A stretch of DNA of 64,000 bases from Hysterangium stoloniferum. Its lineage: Eukaryota > Basidiomycota > Agaricomycetes > Hysterangiales > Hysterangiaceae. The DNA is taken from NCBI GenBank assembly GCA_015178975.1, contig WHVD01000252.1, positions 1-64,000 on the forward strand, in the 5' to 3' direction. This document shows positions 9,201 through 20,254 of the stretch, piece by piece. Position 1 is the stretch's first letter. Every line of letters begins with the position of its first letter. The notes under the pieces are model-generated. The model made no database searches. It was not told the origin of the DNA and saw only the letters and a program-made list of their open reading frames with translations. Both the position numbers and the translations under genes were made by a program.

Positions 9201-11453
9201 ATGACGAACGCAAGACCAATAATGCCTCCTTCACAGCTGGACTCTCTGAGTGGGGCCCTAAAAAACACGCCCCTAAGTCTCGGGGCTGGGAGTAATTCAG
9301 GTTACGATAGAAACGCCAACGTATCAGATTACTATCCATATCTTCATGAAGATCTCCAGAACTGCGCCACAATCGAGTTTGAAGAATTTTTGGAAATTAT
9401 CCTTGGGTTCAAAATTGACGCAGAGGCAGCAGCGAAAGCGCGGAAAATCTGTGGCCAGGCAGAGTTAAAGAAGCGGATGGATAAGTACTGTGAGGACGAA
9501 ACGGGCCGTTATGCATCTTTTGTGGAGTTGGTCAACTATGTCTTCTACCAAATAGGAATGGAAGAATTACAGCTGTGCCTCAGTGATAGGACACTCCTTT
9601 GGGGGTCGTATGCGGCGTGTAATCCTGATGTGTTGGGGGTTTGTGCAGACGGATTTAAGCAAGGAGGGAGACTCAATCCCGATGACTTGTCAGAGAAAGG
9701 CCCGGGAGACGTTGATGCGTTCCACTGGAGCGAGGCCTTGGACTTTAGGGAATTTAAGCTGGTGGTGAAGAGCTACGTGGAGTACTTGAAGTCCACGGGA
9801 TTCAGTAGGCTTTTTTCTAATACATGTGAGGTCTATCCTGATCTGTTGCAGTAGAATCGAGTGGTGACAAACAGGCTCGCAGTAAAGAATTGATTCCGGC
9901 CAAAACTAGTACTTCCAATTCGCAGCCAAAGAACCTGCTTGTTCCAACCCATCGGAGTACAGGACCAAATACAATAAAGGATACACAAAAAACGGACGAA
10001 GCGGTGGAAGTCTATACCTCTGAATCTCAGAAGAAGCGGTCTTCGTCTAATAATTCCGAGCACACGTCAAAGCGGGCCAAGACTGATAGTGATAGTGATA
10101 TTGACAATACTGATCTGCAGTGCGCCAGTTATGCACTCGAGCTGTTCTCGAATGGGAATCTACTGAACTTCACGATCAGTTTGTTGATCACAGATTTTAA
10201 AATACAACTTTTATATTACGATCATGCCATGAATGCGCGATCGCAAGTGCTCGACTTGATTACAGATCAGACAAAATTTGTTGGAATGCTGATAGGATAC
10301 TCTCGGTTGGATCGGCGATGGCGCGGGCTTGCAACTGAAGTGACCCCCGGAATTTATATGCCTAGGCGGCCTTTCACAAGACTGCGTGTTGGACAAAAAC
10401 TACAACTCGCAGATCGCGGCACCGTCACTTTGCAAGCGACTATCGTCCGCCAACATGCATTAATCGGGCGTAGTACGTCTGTTTTCAGAGTTGATGTATC
10501 ATGGATGTCCTCTGTCGCGGTTCTCAAAGTCAGCTGGCCAAGTCAGAAAAGAACAGCAGAATGTGTGTATATCGACCACGTGCATACCATCGCCTCGTCC
10601 GATTCAGAGTATAACTGGGTCCGGAAGCATCTTCCGATTATTTCAAAGGAGCCCGATAAGTATGAGCTTCGGGAATTGAAGCTTCTTCTTCAGACTGAGC
10701 TTTTTCCCATGACGGAGCTGAAGGACGCCAGGCAAGTAATGGACGTGTTTCGTCAAATCTTGAAATGTCAGTTCGTTTTTTCATAAAACATGCCATACAT
10801 TTCCTGACGTGGAATTCTAGGCCATCATTGGCTATACCAAACGGCAAAAATCCTTCATGGTGACATCAGTCTGGGGAACATGATGTTTCGACGTGAAAAG
10901 GATGATATTTTTGGTGTATTAATCGGTTTCGATCTCGCACGCTATGTTAATGAGACCGAAAACCATCCAGCATCGAAACAGTGAACGGGAACTCGACCTT
11001 TTATGTCAATTGATTTGATCGATCCAACTTCACCTGTCAAGTACTTGTACCGACATGACCTGGAGTCATTTTTTTCATGTCTTCATGTTTTTCACGGCTC
11101 GTTATCAGGACGAGAAAGAAATTGACGGCCCTCCACTGTAGAAATGGTTAACATTGGGTGGCAAAGCCTTAAAAGACCGTAAGGTCAACTTTATTTCCGA
11201 ATCACTTCCCACCTTACCCCCCAATTCGCTTCCTTGGAGCGGCACCTTTACTCTATGTGCATAGCTATTTTCAACGGTCGCACGGAGCGTACGAAGAGGG
11301 TCCACATTGAACGAAGAAATTCCGAATTTGCTCTTGCCATGAGCTGGACAAAGTATTGGCACCCGATTTGCCTGTGCCGTCATTCGATCATGAAACTTTG
11401 AATGGACACCTTACCTACGAGGTATTCGACGATATTTTCAGAAGAGACGTTTA
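9201..11453 (+). pseudogene. FunK1-type fungal kinase, copy 1 (degraded)
   Basis: Exon 1 is 9201-9804, with a start giving MTNARPIMPP. A 47-base intron with a CTAAT branch site (9805-9851) leads to exon 2 (9852-10766), then a 54-base intron (10767-10820) to exon 3. Exon 3 carries the catalytic loop region HGDISLGN and GFDLARY (the DFG position), then the FunK1-typical RPFMSIDL...YRHDLES segment. The HRD arginine is Gly here, while the copy at 29.6-31.4 kb keeps HRD. A TGA interrupts exon 3 at about 10981 where the other copy has CGA, and an extra T shifts the frame near 11073. FunK1 kinases are a family expanded in Agaricomycetes. Confidence 0.8.
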
Positions 11454-12066
11454 GGGATAAATGAATGTATAAATGTATTTCATACTGATATGAGATCAAC
11501 TTCTTCCAATATGTATTATACACGTAAAATTTTGATATCATCAGTCTTTGGTTAGGTCTTGGAATCCACACATCCAGCTCGTCTATCGCTTGCATGGATT
11601 GAGCATTGATATATTGATATATTGTATTGTATTTTAATTTATGGATGGGAATCTAACTGACAATTGACCACAGCCGAATGTTGGGTGGCATTCCCAACAT
11701 TGTTCCACTGTTGAAGGACTCTGACAATAATGTCCGATCAATGGCAGTATCGGTCCTACAGAAGGTTTCAGAGGAAGGTGCGGTGTGTGATAATGAGATG
11801 GGAATCCAGCTGACATTTGACGTAATAGGCGATTTCAACTACGGATAAGTTGTAACTAAATGGGGGTCTTCAGGGATCTCCGGCAGACAGACGGTTGTTG
11901 GTGCAACCACGAATGCCAAGAAGCCGAATTGTGGGTGGATATACATACAAGGATTATCTGATTACTTTAATTAATACCATCAGTCAACGGAACTGATACA
12001 TTTGCCATCTTGCACTATGCGGGAGCACCGAGCGTCGAACGCACTGCGCCACAGCCCACCGGTTTG
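9660..12066 (+). repeat. Inverted duplication 1, left arm
   Basis: Reverse-complement match to 28993-31446. It covers FunK1 from the middle of exon 1 through its 3' flank, the HEAT-like fragment, and a CpG-containing stretch ending GTTTGCCTG. Divergence is low to moderate, with a few indels. Confidence 0.85.
11678..11831 (+). pseudogene. HEAT/ARM-repeat protein fragment
   Basis: The frame MLGGIPNIVPLLKDSDNNVR followed by SMAVSVLQKVSEEGAV matches a HEAT or ARM helical repeat (I..LL.D.D..VR..A...L..). Only about one and a half repeats are present and no gene boundaries can be drawn. The same fragment occurs inverted at 29242-29394, inside the other arm of the inverted duplication. Confidence 0.45.
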
Positions 12067-12077
12067 CCTGTTGGACT

Positions 12078-12135
12078 GTGTCAACGGGATTTCACAACAC
12101 AGCGCTACCTAAATCGACATATGCGAATACATAGA
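12078..12135 (+). pseudogene. C2H2 zinc-finger fragment
   Basis: The frame reads CQRDFTTQRYLNRHMRIH, the second half of a C2H2 finger (F, L, H...H spacing conserved) and a linker start. It begins just beyond the edge of inverted duplication 1. No full finger array is present. Confidence 0.4.
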
Positions 12136-12730
12136 GCTCAATCGTCGTCCGTCAGACTCGAAAAAGGGCCTATATCTTAGCTGAGCTTGAGGGTGCAGTT
12201 AGCAAACAACCACCCACACTCTCGCATTATCATCCCAGTCACTTTCCTTGTGGATCCCAATGATATTCCATGTGACGATGTTTGCCCTTCAAACTCTGAC
12301 GAGTAAGCTCGCCCCTCAACGCACTCACCGTGTCTGTCCACCTCGGCGTACTCGTCGTGAATCGTGTCTGTCCATCCCTCAGCACACTCATCGCGTCCGG
12401 AGCAGTTCCATTGTCACAGGACACCCACAAGGCATCGACCGCAACATAACATGGTTCGCCAAGACTTAAAACGAATGTCACAGCATGACACCGTTCCATT
12501 GGCATTCTACACCTTCGGAAAAGGCGCATTCAAGAGTTGTCTACAACCAGGATATCGACTGGGGACAGTCGATATTTGAGTACCCGGGAGGTGTAAGGGA
12601 GTGAGACTCCCTACACTGCGATCTTGTCATCAATACCTGTGATGTCACGTGTCTATTATCATGCATTCGCGTAGATCGTACCACTCGCGTAGATCGTACC
12701 ATTTTTATAAATCGCGCCACTCATTGTTTT
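12136..12730. other. No recognisable gene; short tandem CACTCGCGTAGATCGTAC
   Basis: No convincing coding sequence. Two adjacent copies of an 18-base unit (CACTCGCGTAGATCGTAC) lie at about 12663-12700, just upstream of the probable Crinkler promoter. Confidence 0.4.
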
Positions 12731-12736
12731 TAAACG

Positions 12737-12744
12737 TATATAAA
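12737..12744 (+). promoter_or_regulatory. Probable TATA box of the Crinkler-type gene copy 1
   Basis: GTATATAAAG lies about 120 bases before the ATG at 12865, followed by a pyrimidine-rich leader. The inverted copy at 46.7 kb shares only the last 22 bases of leader, so it lacks this promoter. Confidence 0.4.
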
Positions 12745-12842
12745 GTCTCTCAAGTTCTCAAAATATCATCCAGTTTTTACACATCTTTCCCCATTAAGAT
12801 ACTTTGCGCTTACAGTCCAAAGTCCCTTACACGTGTCATCTT

Positions 12843-15610
12843 TAGTCACATCGACCTTTCTTCCATGTCAGGACCATCCAGCCTCGCCTCTATCGTCAAA
12901 GCTCTCGCTGCAGCATCTTGGGTTAAATTAGCTCTGAATGAACCTCTCGCACAGTTTCATACCAAGTTCTGGGGCACGAGTATGAAGGATGAGAGGGATG
13001 CATGGAGCAAAGCGGACGGTCAAGGCGCATTGAACGAGCTCGAAATGGACGTGGACGATGATGGAGAAGCTGACATCCTACCTGGCTGCTATTCTCTCGT
13101 GATTGGCATCGAGGGATTCACCCAACAATTTATCTGGGTCCGTGCTGAGTACATTCGCATTTTCGACGCTTGTCAGCGGCAATATGAAGAGACGATTACA
13201 CACAAGCCTGGTCGCTACTTTGGCGGGCGGCCCCCAAGTTTCGTGATTACCGGACAACCTGGAATAGGTGAGGCATACGGTGATAGTCTCTTGTTGCTCT
13301 CTGTTAAAATATATAGTCCCTAAGAAGAGCTCAGTCTCGTATAAGTATAACGGACTCATATAATGTGTACCTAAGAAGAGCTATTGTATACAGTAAGCGC
13401 ATATACTAAGAGAGAAAGGATCGTTCTGTGCTCACCTCAGTCTCGTATAAGTATAACGGACTGAGGTTAAGCTATGTAGGTTATCCCTTTATATATTCTA
13501 CATAAATAAAAGGACCATGTGCTCATATGTGAGACGTGTGGATGAGTGGAGCCTGATCGTGACGACCGATCATGTTGTTACCGCACCGGTATCACCGTTA
13601 TTCAGACAGTCCCCAAATATGTTGACCCTGCCACATATATGCGGTGCCTTTTGTCTTCAACACTCTCCTCATCCTTGAAAAAGGGAAAACCTTTTGGCAG
13701 GTTTACGCTGCACGTCGCTGTGCCTCTGAGAAGCGGCCGTTTCTATGGCTCCGTGATGACAAGTACACCCTCTTCGTGGAGGAGGGTGCCTATGAACTGC
13801 CTGATGATTGGGGACTTAGAGATTTCCTCCCCAGCTCCCGAGTCTGGGTATTCGTTGATTCGGAAAGTGACCCTGGAGCTCTAGCTAGGCTCACTCCGGT
13901 CGGCACTCAGCTGGTTGTCTTCTTTACCACTTCCCCAACCGAGAAGCGGTGGCGCAGATTGCACAAGACAACATCGTCCTACCTCTTCATTATGAATCCA
14001 TGGAGCATAGGGGAGATCAAACGAGCGTAGGTTCTCCGACCTAGTTCTTGAACTGCAAGCTCATCAATATGGTCTGCACTCAGCGCATCTCTATACGACC
14101 TTTTAGAAGAGGAAGTCCTTCAGAAATACGATCGTCTGGGCCCAATGCCCTGTCTATGTATCGAGTATGACGTATCGCAGTTAGAGACACACGAGACTAA
14201 GCTCGAAACGGTGTTGGCAAATCTCACAACAACAACACTCGAGGAGCTTATATCGGAATCCAGAACACTTGAGATGAACGAAATGTCGCATTCGCTCTGT
14301 TTGCTCAGCCGCCAAGAGGACCGATTCCACAAACCTGTATTAGCTCCTGTCTCCCTATACGTTAAAACAAGACTTGCCAACCAATTTCGCAAAGAAGAGT
14401 TAAAGGAGAAGATTCGCCTATACCGTCATTTTGGGAAGGTTCCTCAGTCGAGGAGCGTAGCCGGTATTTTCTTTGAGGCGGCGGTTCAGTCCCACCTTAC
14501 CACAGAAATTTCGCTTACCCTTCATCCAATGGTGAAGCGGGAGTGAAATGGTCCGACGAAGAAGTTGCCTCAATGGTACTCCAGTCACATTCCCCTTTTT
14601 AATCCAGAACTGGAGCAACTCCGTGTTCAGGCAGTCGAGGAAGATCTCAGTGTAACACCGACTCAAACCATCGAATACCTGGAATCTGAATTGGACACCA
14701 TTCTGTCTGATGTTTTCTATATTCCTGAGCGATCCAATCAAGTTGCCATCGATTCTTTCATTCTTTCGAACGGTAAACTCTACCTTTTCCAATTCACTAT
14801 TGCCAAGAACCATCCGATCAAATCTGGGATCATCAACTATGCAGTCAAGCATGGCTTTCCAAAGCAAGAGGATTGGTGCTTCGTATTCATAGTTCCACCA
14901 GGATTAACTTTGACAGTTCCTCAACAGCCGGCTGTCAAGGAAGTTCGTTTGTACACCGCTGTAGTCGATGTTACCAAAATCACCAAGTTTTAGGTTAATT
15001 CCTTTGCAGCTACATCCTTGTATTATACAAATACGAAGTCCTACTCGGGGTTTCGAAAGACCCATCATTGCGCACTTAGCAAGGATCCAATTACTACAAC
15101 CGTCAGATGGGTGGTGTACATAGCTAGGCAAGGCTTGTTATCGCCTTTTTATCTGTAATACACATGAGATAATTTCGTTCTGCTTGGAAGCCCGTAAGAT
15201 GGGCAAGAGCCATAATTGCAATACATCTATAACAACATATATACCTACGTATCTACCAGTACTTTCACTTATGTATTGTATATACTAGTATCACCTTGCA
15301 TCTTGGAATGCATTGCAACTCAGGCTATCTGACCTCCAGTCCCTTGATCTTCCTTTCCAACACTCTCCCTTTGAAATGTGGCGCAAGGCGATGCGAACAT
15401 TCCCTCTCCATGCATAAACTGTCACAACACATTATTTCCCATGTGATGCACATCAACGAAAATGATCAACAACAATGAAGAACACATTGATATCCCTTCA
15501 ATAAGACAAACCACTAGGTCCTCGTCACCTCAAAAAACCCCTATCTCTGTCATTCATTTGTGAATCTGGGCAAGCAAATGGAATTCTATTGTGTCACCAC
15601 TGCTCTTCAT
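12843..15610 (+). repeat. Inverted duplication 2, left arm
   Basis: Reverse-complement match to 44640-46686, covering the Crinkler-type gene, its 3' flank and a copia-like element end. The arm lengths differ because each side has lost or gained segments. Confidence 0.85.
12865..14993 (+). pseudogene. Crinkler-type (CRN/RHS-like) gene, copy 1, broken
   Basis: The N terminus MSGPSSLASIVKALAAASWV leads to a region with PPSFVITGQPGIG, a P-loop-like start of a STAND-type NTPase. Further on comes a Crinkler-like middle domain and a C-terminal region with DSFILSNGKLYLFQFTIA, typical of the REase-like RHS end in fungal Crinklers. Such proteins are thought to act as NTPase-plus-nuclease effectors or conflict toxins. 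It is a fossil with several breaks and carries a roughly 360-base insertion that the inverted copy lacks. Confidence 0.65.
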
Positions 15611-15700
15611 CAGGGAAATGAGAAATGGTCAGCTGCCCTAGATAGCTTGTGTAGTATGCCTAGTTAGTATATATGCTTGGTGGTATTTCATTTTTTGATG
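15155..15700 (-). mobile_element. Ty1/copia-like remnant (LTR and internal edge)
   Basis: From about 15155 (TGTAATAC) to about 15369 (TTTCCAACA) is a shortened LTR. It is followed on the far side by a purine-run complement (CTCTCCCTTTG) and decayed internal sequence. The inverted copy at 44.6-45.4 kb has a longer LTR preceded by AAAGGGGGAG, a good polypurine tract. It is old, broken and has no usable frames. Confidence 0.5.
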
Positions 15701-15938
15701 AGTTGGTCTATACTAGCCATCTCACAATGTACAAGAAAAGGAGGCTAGGCTGGAGCAGACATAGGGTCATGGGGATCAGGTACAGTGTTAGGGCAACACT
15801 AACAAGGCTACCAAAACACAAAAGGAAATAAGATAGAGAGGGCAAGATAAGGAATAGGAGAATAGAAGTTCTAATGATTTAAGAATGTCACACTTGTATT
15901 TAGTGGAAATCCTAAGAGATTGAAACTGGGGTCTAACT
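15700..15938. other. No recognisable gene
   Basis: CpG-poor, AT-rich sequence between the copia-like remnant and the Tc1 element. I see nothing further in it. Confidence 0.4.
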
Positions 15939-15939
15939 A

Positions 15940-16165
15940 CAGTGGCTTCCAAAACTGTCCCAATGTTTTGGTAATTCTCAATAAATGCTTTATAACCTAC
16001 CAAATAAATTTTCTAAAATAGTGAAGATATTCCCACATATACCGTAGCATACTGACTTTGATATACCCAAATATTACATAATATAGATGGATATTGGTGC
16101 CACAGTGAATATTTAAAAATGACCAATCATTGGGACAGTTTTGCAACCACTCTTTTTGAATCAGA
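15940..16165 (+). repeat. Left terminal inverted repeat of the Tc1 element
   Basis: About 225 bases. It pairs with 18688-18887 plus the few bases before the LTR insertion. It ends internally with GTTTTGCAACCACTC. A terminal core (TTTGGAAGCCACT) and a subterminal one (TTTTGCAACCACT) are themselves inverted relative to each other, which is MITE-like. Confidence 0.75.
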
Positions 16166-17190
16166 TATCTTGTTATTCTAGTACTTTGTATGGTCCCTTA
16201 GCCTTTATTACAGCATCAAGTCTTCTGGGCATACTTTCTATCAGTTTCTGACACTCCTGAGGCTCAATCTTTGGCCATTCCACTTCCACCCTCTCCCATA
16301 ACTCCCAAACTCCCTTTGGTAATGAGGAATATTTTTGTAGCTGTTTCTTCAGGTGATTCCAAAGATGTTCTATGGGATTGAGGTCAGGAGACTGTGCTGG
16401 CCAGTCTAATACCTGAATCTAATTTTCAGAAAGCCATTTTTGTGCCATCTTGGATGTATACTTTGGGTCATTGTCTTGCTGGAAAATGGCCTCATTTTCT
16501 GGAATCTCCAAGTCTCTAATGCTCTGGGACAAATTCTGCTCCAATATCTCCACATATTGTGCAGAATCCATCCATCCTTCAATCTCTGCAAGCCTTCCCA
16601 CTCCATTCCAACCCATACAGCCCCAGACCATGATATTTCCACCTCCATGCTTGACAGTAGGTTGGGTTATCCTATCACAAAGTGATTCTCCAGCTTTCTT
16701 CCACACATATTGATGTCCATCTGACCCAATCCTATTGATTTTGGTCTCATCAGTCCACAATACCCTCTTCCAGTCATCCACTGTCCAGTGTTGGTATTTG
16801 AGGGCAAAGCTTAACCTGGCCTTTCAATGTTGAGCCTTCAACAAGGGCCTTTTTGCCCTGACTACTGCTTTGAAACCATACTGTTTCAAGGTCCTCCTGA
16901 CTGTGCTAGGTGACACATTATATTGATTGATACGGTTAATGTAATGTATGGCTTGGACAGCATTATCTAGCTAGCCAGAGGTGATTTGATGCATGATCCC
17001 CCTTTGGTCAGCAGGAGAAAGCTTGGATGGACATCCTTCTTTCAGGTTTTCTTTGTCTATCTCTATCTCCTGAGCAATTCTACTGATAGTAGACTTGCTA
17101 AGACCTGTTTTAGAGGCTACATTCCTATTGGAGAGTCCATTTTATAGGAGGGAGATGGCTTGTTCTTTTTTGAGAGGGGAAATAGCTTTC
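16165..17190 (-). pseudogene. Tc1/mariner transposase (decayed)
   Basis: The N-terminal helix-turn-helix region survives as SNRNVASKTGLSKSTISRI. The DDE core has WKRVLWTDETKINRIGSDG (first Asp) and FQQDNDPKYTS (second Asp). The third acidic motif reads as SPDLNPIEHLWN beyond a break near 16418. At least three in-frame stops occur (near 17143, 16969 and 16418) and a frame change lies near 16820, so no transposase can be made. The region 15530-17340 has only two CpG sites, consistent with long methylation decay. Confidence 0.75.
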
Positions 17191-17335
17191 ATGATAAGAA
17201 TGATAGTTAAAATGTGACATTTCATGTCACATATTAATTAGAATATCAAATAGATGTTACATGACTTTTCTTGTAATTTTCCTAGCCCTCTAGAATATAA
17301 TATGATATAATGAAATGTGTGAAAAGAGAGGGTTG

Positions 17336-18682
17336 TGTTAAGTTCCGGATCTCAGGGCAGAATTTCTGATAGATATTCCGGATACTTCCCAGAAATATGT
17401 CCTCGGAGTTTCGGAGAATTAGTCCGGGAGTTTCCGGGGATTAGTAACAGGAGTATCGGAATAATACCAGAGTACAGATGGACTTGGCTTCAGCTTATGT
17501 ATGTGCTGCACCCTCGTGCACTCACTCGCATGTCCATATTTCAGAGGATGAATATATGTCAGAATGTTTACGGATACTCTGTCACAACCATCATATGTCA
17601 CATATCGTCACAAACATTCAAAGGTAACTTTCGACAACTCTTTGACCTATCAAATTTAACTTGACAAAACCAAACATTAATCGACACCATTGAATCTCTT
17701 TCGACATGTCTCATTTCGACATCATATATAATTTCATAATTAGTTCATAACATAGTCATAATGATACAATGAAAAGCATAAAAGGGCTACAAAAGGGGCG
17801 AGGGAAGTCAGTCGAAATATCTGTATATTAGTGATATTAGTAATCTACTTTGTCGTAACTTCTTTGACAATTACTTCCGTGAGTTCTCGCGACTGGTAAT
17901 AGCCTCTTACTTCATCGACAGGGTGAATATATACTTCGTCAAACGAGGCTTTCGAGTTCGGTTAATAGAATATTATTCGACTTTATCGAAGAATAATTGA
18001 TTCGTGACATACTCGGAAGTTCTGGGAATTCCAGATATCCGGAGTCCAGAGAGTTCCGAAGATTGAGCGTACAGAAAGACAGAAGAGATACAAACTAATT
18101 TGAGATTAAAACTAAAGAGTAAGTACATGGCTATGGAAGACTATATAAATGTTCCAGTAATTGTACTACAAATCTAGAAGTATAATAAGACAGATTAGGA
18201 TGAAGATTCTGAAACGGGAATACAACAAGAACAATAAACAAGCGAATGAATAACTGTTAACCTGTCAGTTACTAAATACAGAACAAGGATGAGGTTCGGA
18301 AATATGGAAACTATAAATATTCCATAGTTGGAAGTCAGGTCGGATTTTGAGGTGGATGTCAGAAAGTCGGATTGGAGACTTGGGGTGGAAAGTCAGATCA
18401 GAGATGGGAGTCTGACCGGGAGTCTGACTGGGAGTCTGACCGGATGTCTGACTGGATGTCTGACTGGATGTCTGACTGGATGTCTGACCGGATGTCTGAC
18501 TGGATGTCTGACTGGATGTCTGACTGGATGTCTGACCGGAAGTCTGACTGGAAGTCACCTTGAAGGGATGAGGTTCAGGTTCCAGTGGATTCCGGATCTT
18601 GATACTGGTCCAGAAGATAGTTCGGACCCAGAGATAATATCCGGGAAATACTCCGAAGAGTTTCCGGGAACGGATCTTTACA
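17336..18682 (-). repeat. Solo LTR (Ty3-like family B) with GGTTG target duplication
   Basis: It begins TGTTAAGTTCCGG and ends GGATCTTTACA, flanked by GGTTG at 17331-17335 and 18683-18687. No internal coding region is present, so it is a solo LTR of 1347 bases. It contains the block shared by the other Ty3 LTRs (17480-17515) and a 12-base minisatellite. Its first 72 bases match the truncated LTR at 63108-63180. Confidence 0.8.
18406..18556 (+). repeat. 12-base minisatellite inside the solo LTR
   Basis: About 12 units of GGATGTCTGACT with C/T and G/A variants (for example GGGAGTCTGACC). Because 12 is a multiple of three, both strands stay open through it; the apparent protein repeats are not taken as genes. 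Confidence 0.9.
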
Positions 18683-18687
18683 GGTTG

Positions 18688-18887
18688 CAAAACTGTCCCA
18701 ATGATTGGTCATTTTTAAATATTCACTGTGACACCAATATCCATCTATATTATGTAATATTTGGGTATATCAAAGTTAGTATACTAAGGTATATGTGAGA
18801 ATATTTTCACTATTTTAGAAAATTTCCTTGGTAGGTTATAAAGCATTTATTGAGAATTACCAAAACATTGGGACAGTTTTGGAAGCC
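18688..18887 (-). repeat. Right terminal inverted repeat of the Tc1 element
   Basis: Reverse complement of 15940-16150. It starts right after the LTR target duplication (CAAAACTGTCCCAATG) and ends GGAAGCCACT. Confidence 0.75.
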
Positions 18888-19580
18888 ACTATATATCATG
18901 TGATTGTCATTTTGTGGCCATGAACAGTCTTTTGAGCCATTTCATGTTTGCATGATGTCACATGCACACTGTGACATGTGACACATGACAAACAAACAAA
19001 ACTAAAATAGAATAAAATAAAAATACAATAAGATAAAATAAAATAAAATATATGAGCCCCTGACATACAGCCTCTTGCTCAGCTACTGCTGCAAGTTCAG
19101 CCTCTAGGGCAGCATTAGACATTCTACATACATAAATGTGAATACTATCTGGGGCTTTTCATTGTTAGGAATTTTTGTATGCCTAAATATACATACATGA
19201 TAATTATTTAATCAACAAAAAAAAATCAAAAATGTACCTGCCATTAATCCAAAGTGCCTTTGGCACAGTCAACAGGATTCTCCTCCTAAAAAACCTTCAA
19301 TCTGTACATGTACTCTTCATAGTGCCAGGAATACCGAGCACCATTAAATCTGCTGGGCTTGATACTTTGGGCAGTCATATTACAGAGGTGAATGGAGAGT
19401 GCATAATAAACCTAAAATACATGACACCATCAGATAAAAAAATAAGAGTTGTGGGTGACTTACAATTGTACATGCCAGAGCAATAGTTAAAAATAGCATA
19501 GGGTTGATGACAGTGGGATCACATGTAGCAAGGGGAGGATTGTCTCTAAATGCAAGAATATTGATGATTTGCTGGATGCT
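18888..19580. other. AT-rich sequence, no gene
   Basis: Contains AAATAAAATAAAAT-type runs near 19010-19050. No coding support. Confidence 0.4.
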
Positions 19581-19582
19581 TG

Positions 19583-20126
19583 GATGTTCAAATGCACCCT
19601 GTCACACTATTTGCTATAGGGATAATGTTGACACTGTGGGTAGCTATTTACATGAAGTGGTGCCATACTACAAAATAATGTACCATCTGGCCTCAAAAGC
19701 ACCTTTCTATACACAAGATTCCCAGGTTCAAGTAAACTCAGTATTGTTTGCTTCTTGATGGTGTATGGAATCTCTTATCTTGGATACTGGCAAAGCCATA
19801 AAGGCTGAGGACAGTGTCGACTGTTTGCATGCATGGCAATCCAGTGTGTTGTCCCAAGTGAGTGTAGCTAAATTGCAGTTAACAAGATCAAAGAAATAAT
19901 AAAATAAAATGTAACTCACCACCATTTCAATGGATGATGCAAACCTAATTGTTGTACCATCCTCTGGGCCATAAAACTCATGTGATACCTCCCAAGCTTC
20001 ACAAGCAAAGTCAGTGTGAAGATGAACATGTTATGGCCATGGATGCTCAGTCAAGAGATGTGTCTTGTAGTTGAGTTTTGCATCATGTAAGACAGTGCAC
20101 ATTATTGGAGTTGGAGTTGATAATGT
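19583..20126 (-). repeat. Inverted repeat family of unknown nature, left arm
   Basis: Reverse complement of 21596-22137 with moderate divergence. On the minus strand it carries exon-like sequence including HTDFACEAWEVSHEFYG and TTIRFASSIEMV. A putative intron (GTGAGT...TTTAG) follows, then ATLTWDNTLDCHAC. I do not recognise the protein. Confidence 0.6.
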
Positions 20127-20254
20127 ATATTTTGTTGGTCCTATAGACTTCATCCAGTGGGGACTGCAGATTGTGCTAAGACCACACTGGTGAGGTGTTG
20201 AGGGGGTAATTCCACCTTCAGAGAATCCTCAGCTGATGACTCAGGGGGAAGAGC

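Larger units (their letters stand above)
15940..18887 (-). mobile_element. Tc1/mariner DNA transposon, interrupted by a solo LTR
   Basis: Both ends carry inverted repeats of about 225 bases: outermost AGTGGCTTCCAAAACTGTC at the left and its complement ending GAAGCCACT at the right. A decayed transposase lies between them on the minus strand. An LTR (17336-18682) is inserted at the inner edge of the right repeat with a GGTTG duplication. Without the LTR the element would be about 1.6 kb, normal for Tc1. TA lies next to the left end; the right flank is ATATAT. Confidence 0.75.

Noticed and set aside
13297-13663. Hairpin-rich segment (CCTCAGTC...GACTGAGG) as a regulatory RNA or terminator
   Set aside because: It belongs to an inserted segment absent from the duplicate locus; no sign of an RNA gene.
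18328-18690. Open frames encoding SLTGCLTG or SQTSGQT repeats
   Set aside because: Product of the 12-base minisatellite, whose unit length is a multiple of three; there is no start context or homology.
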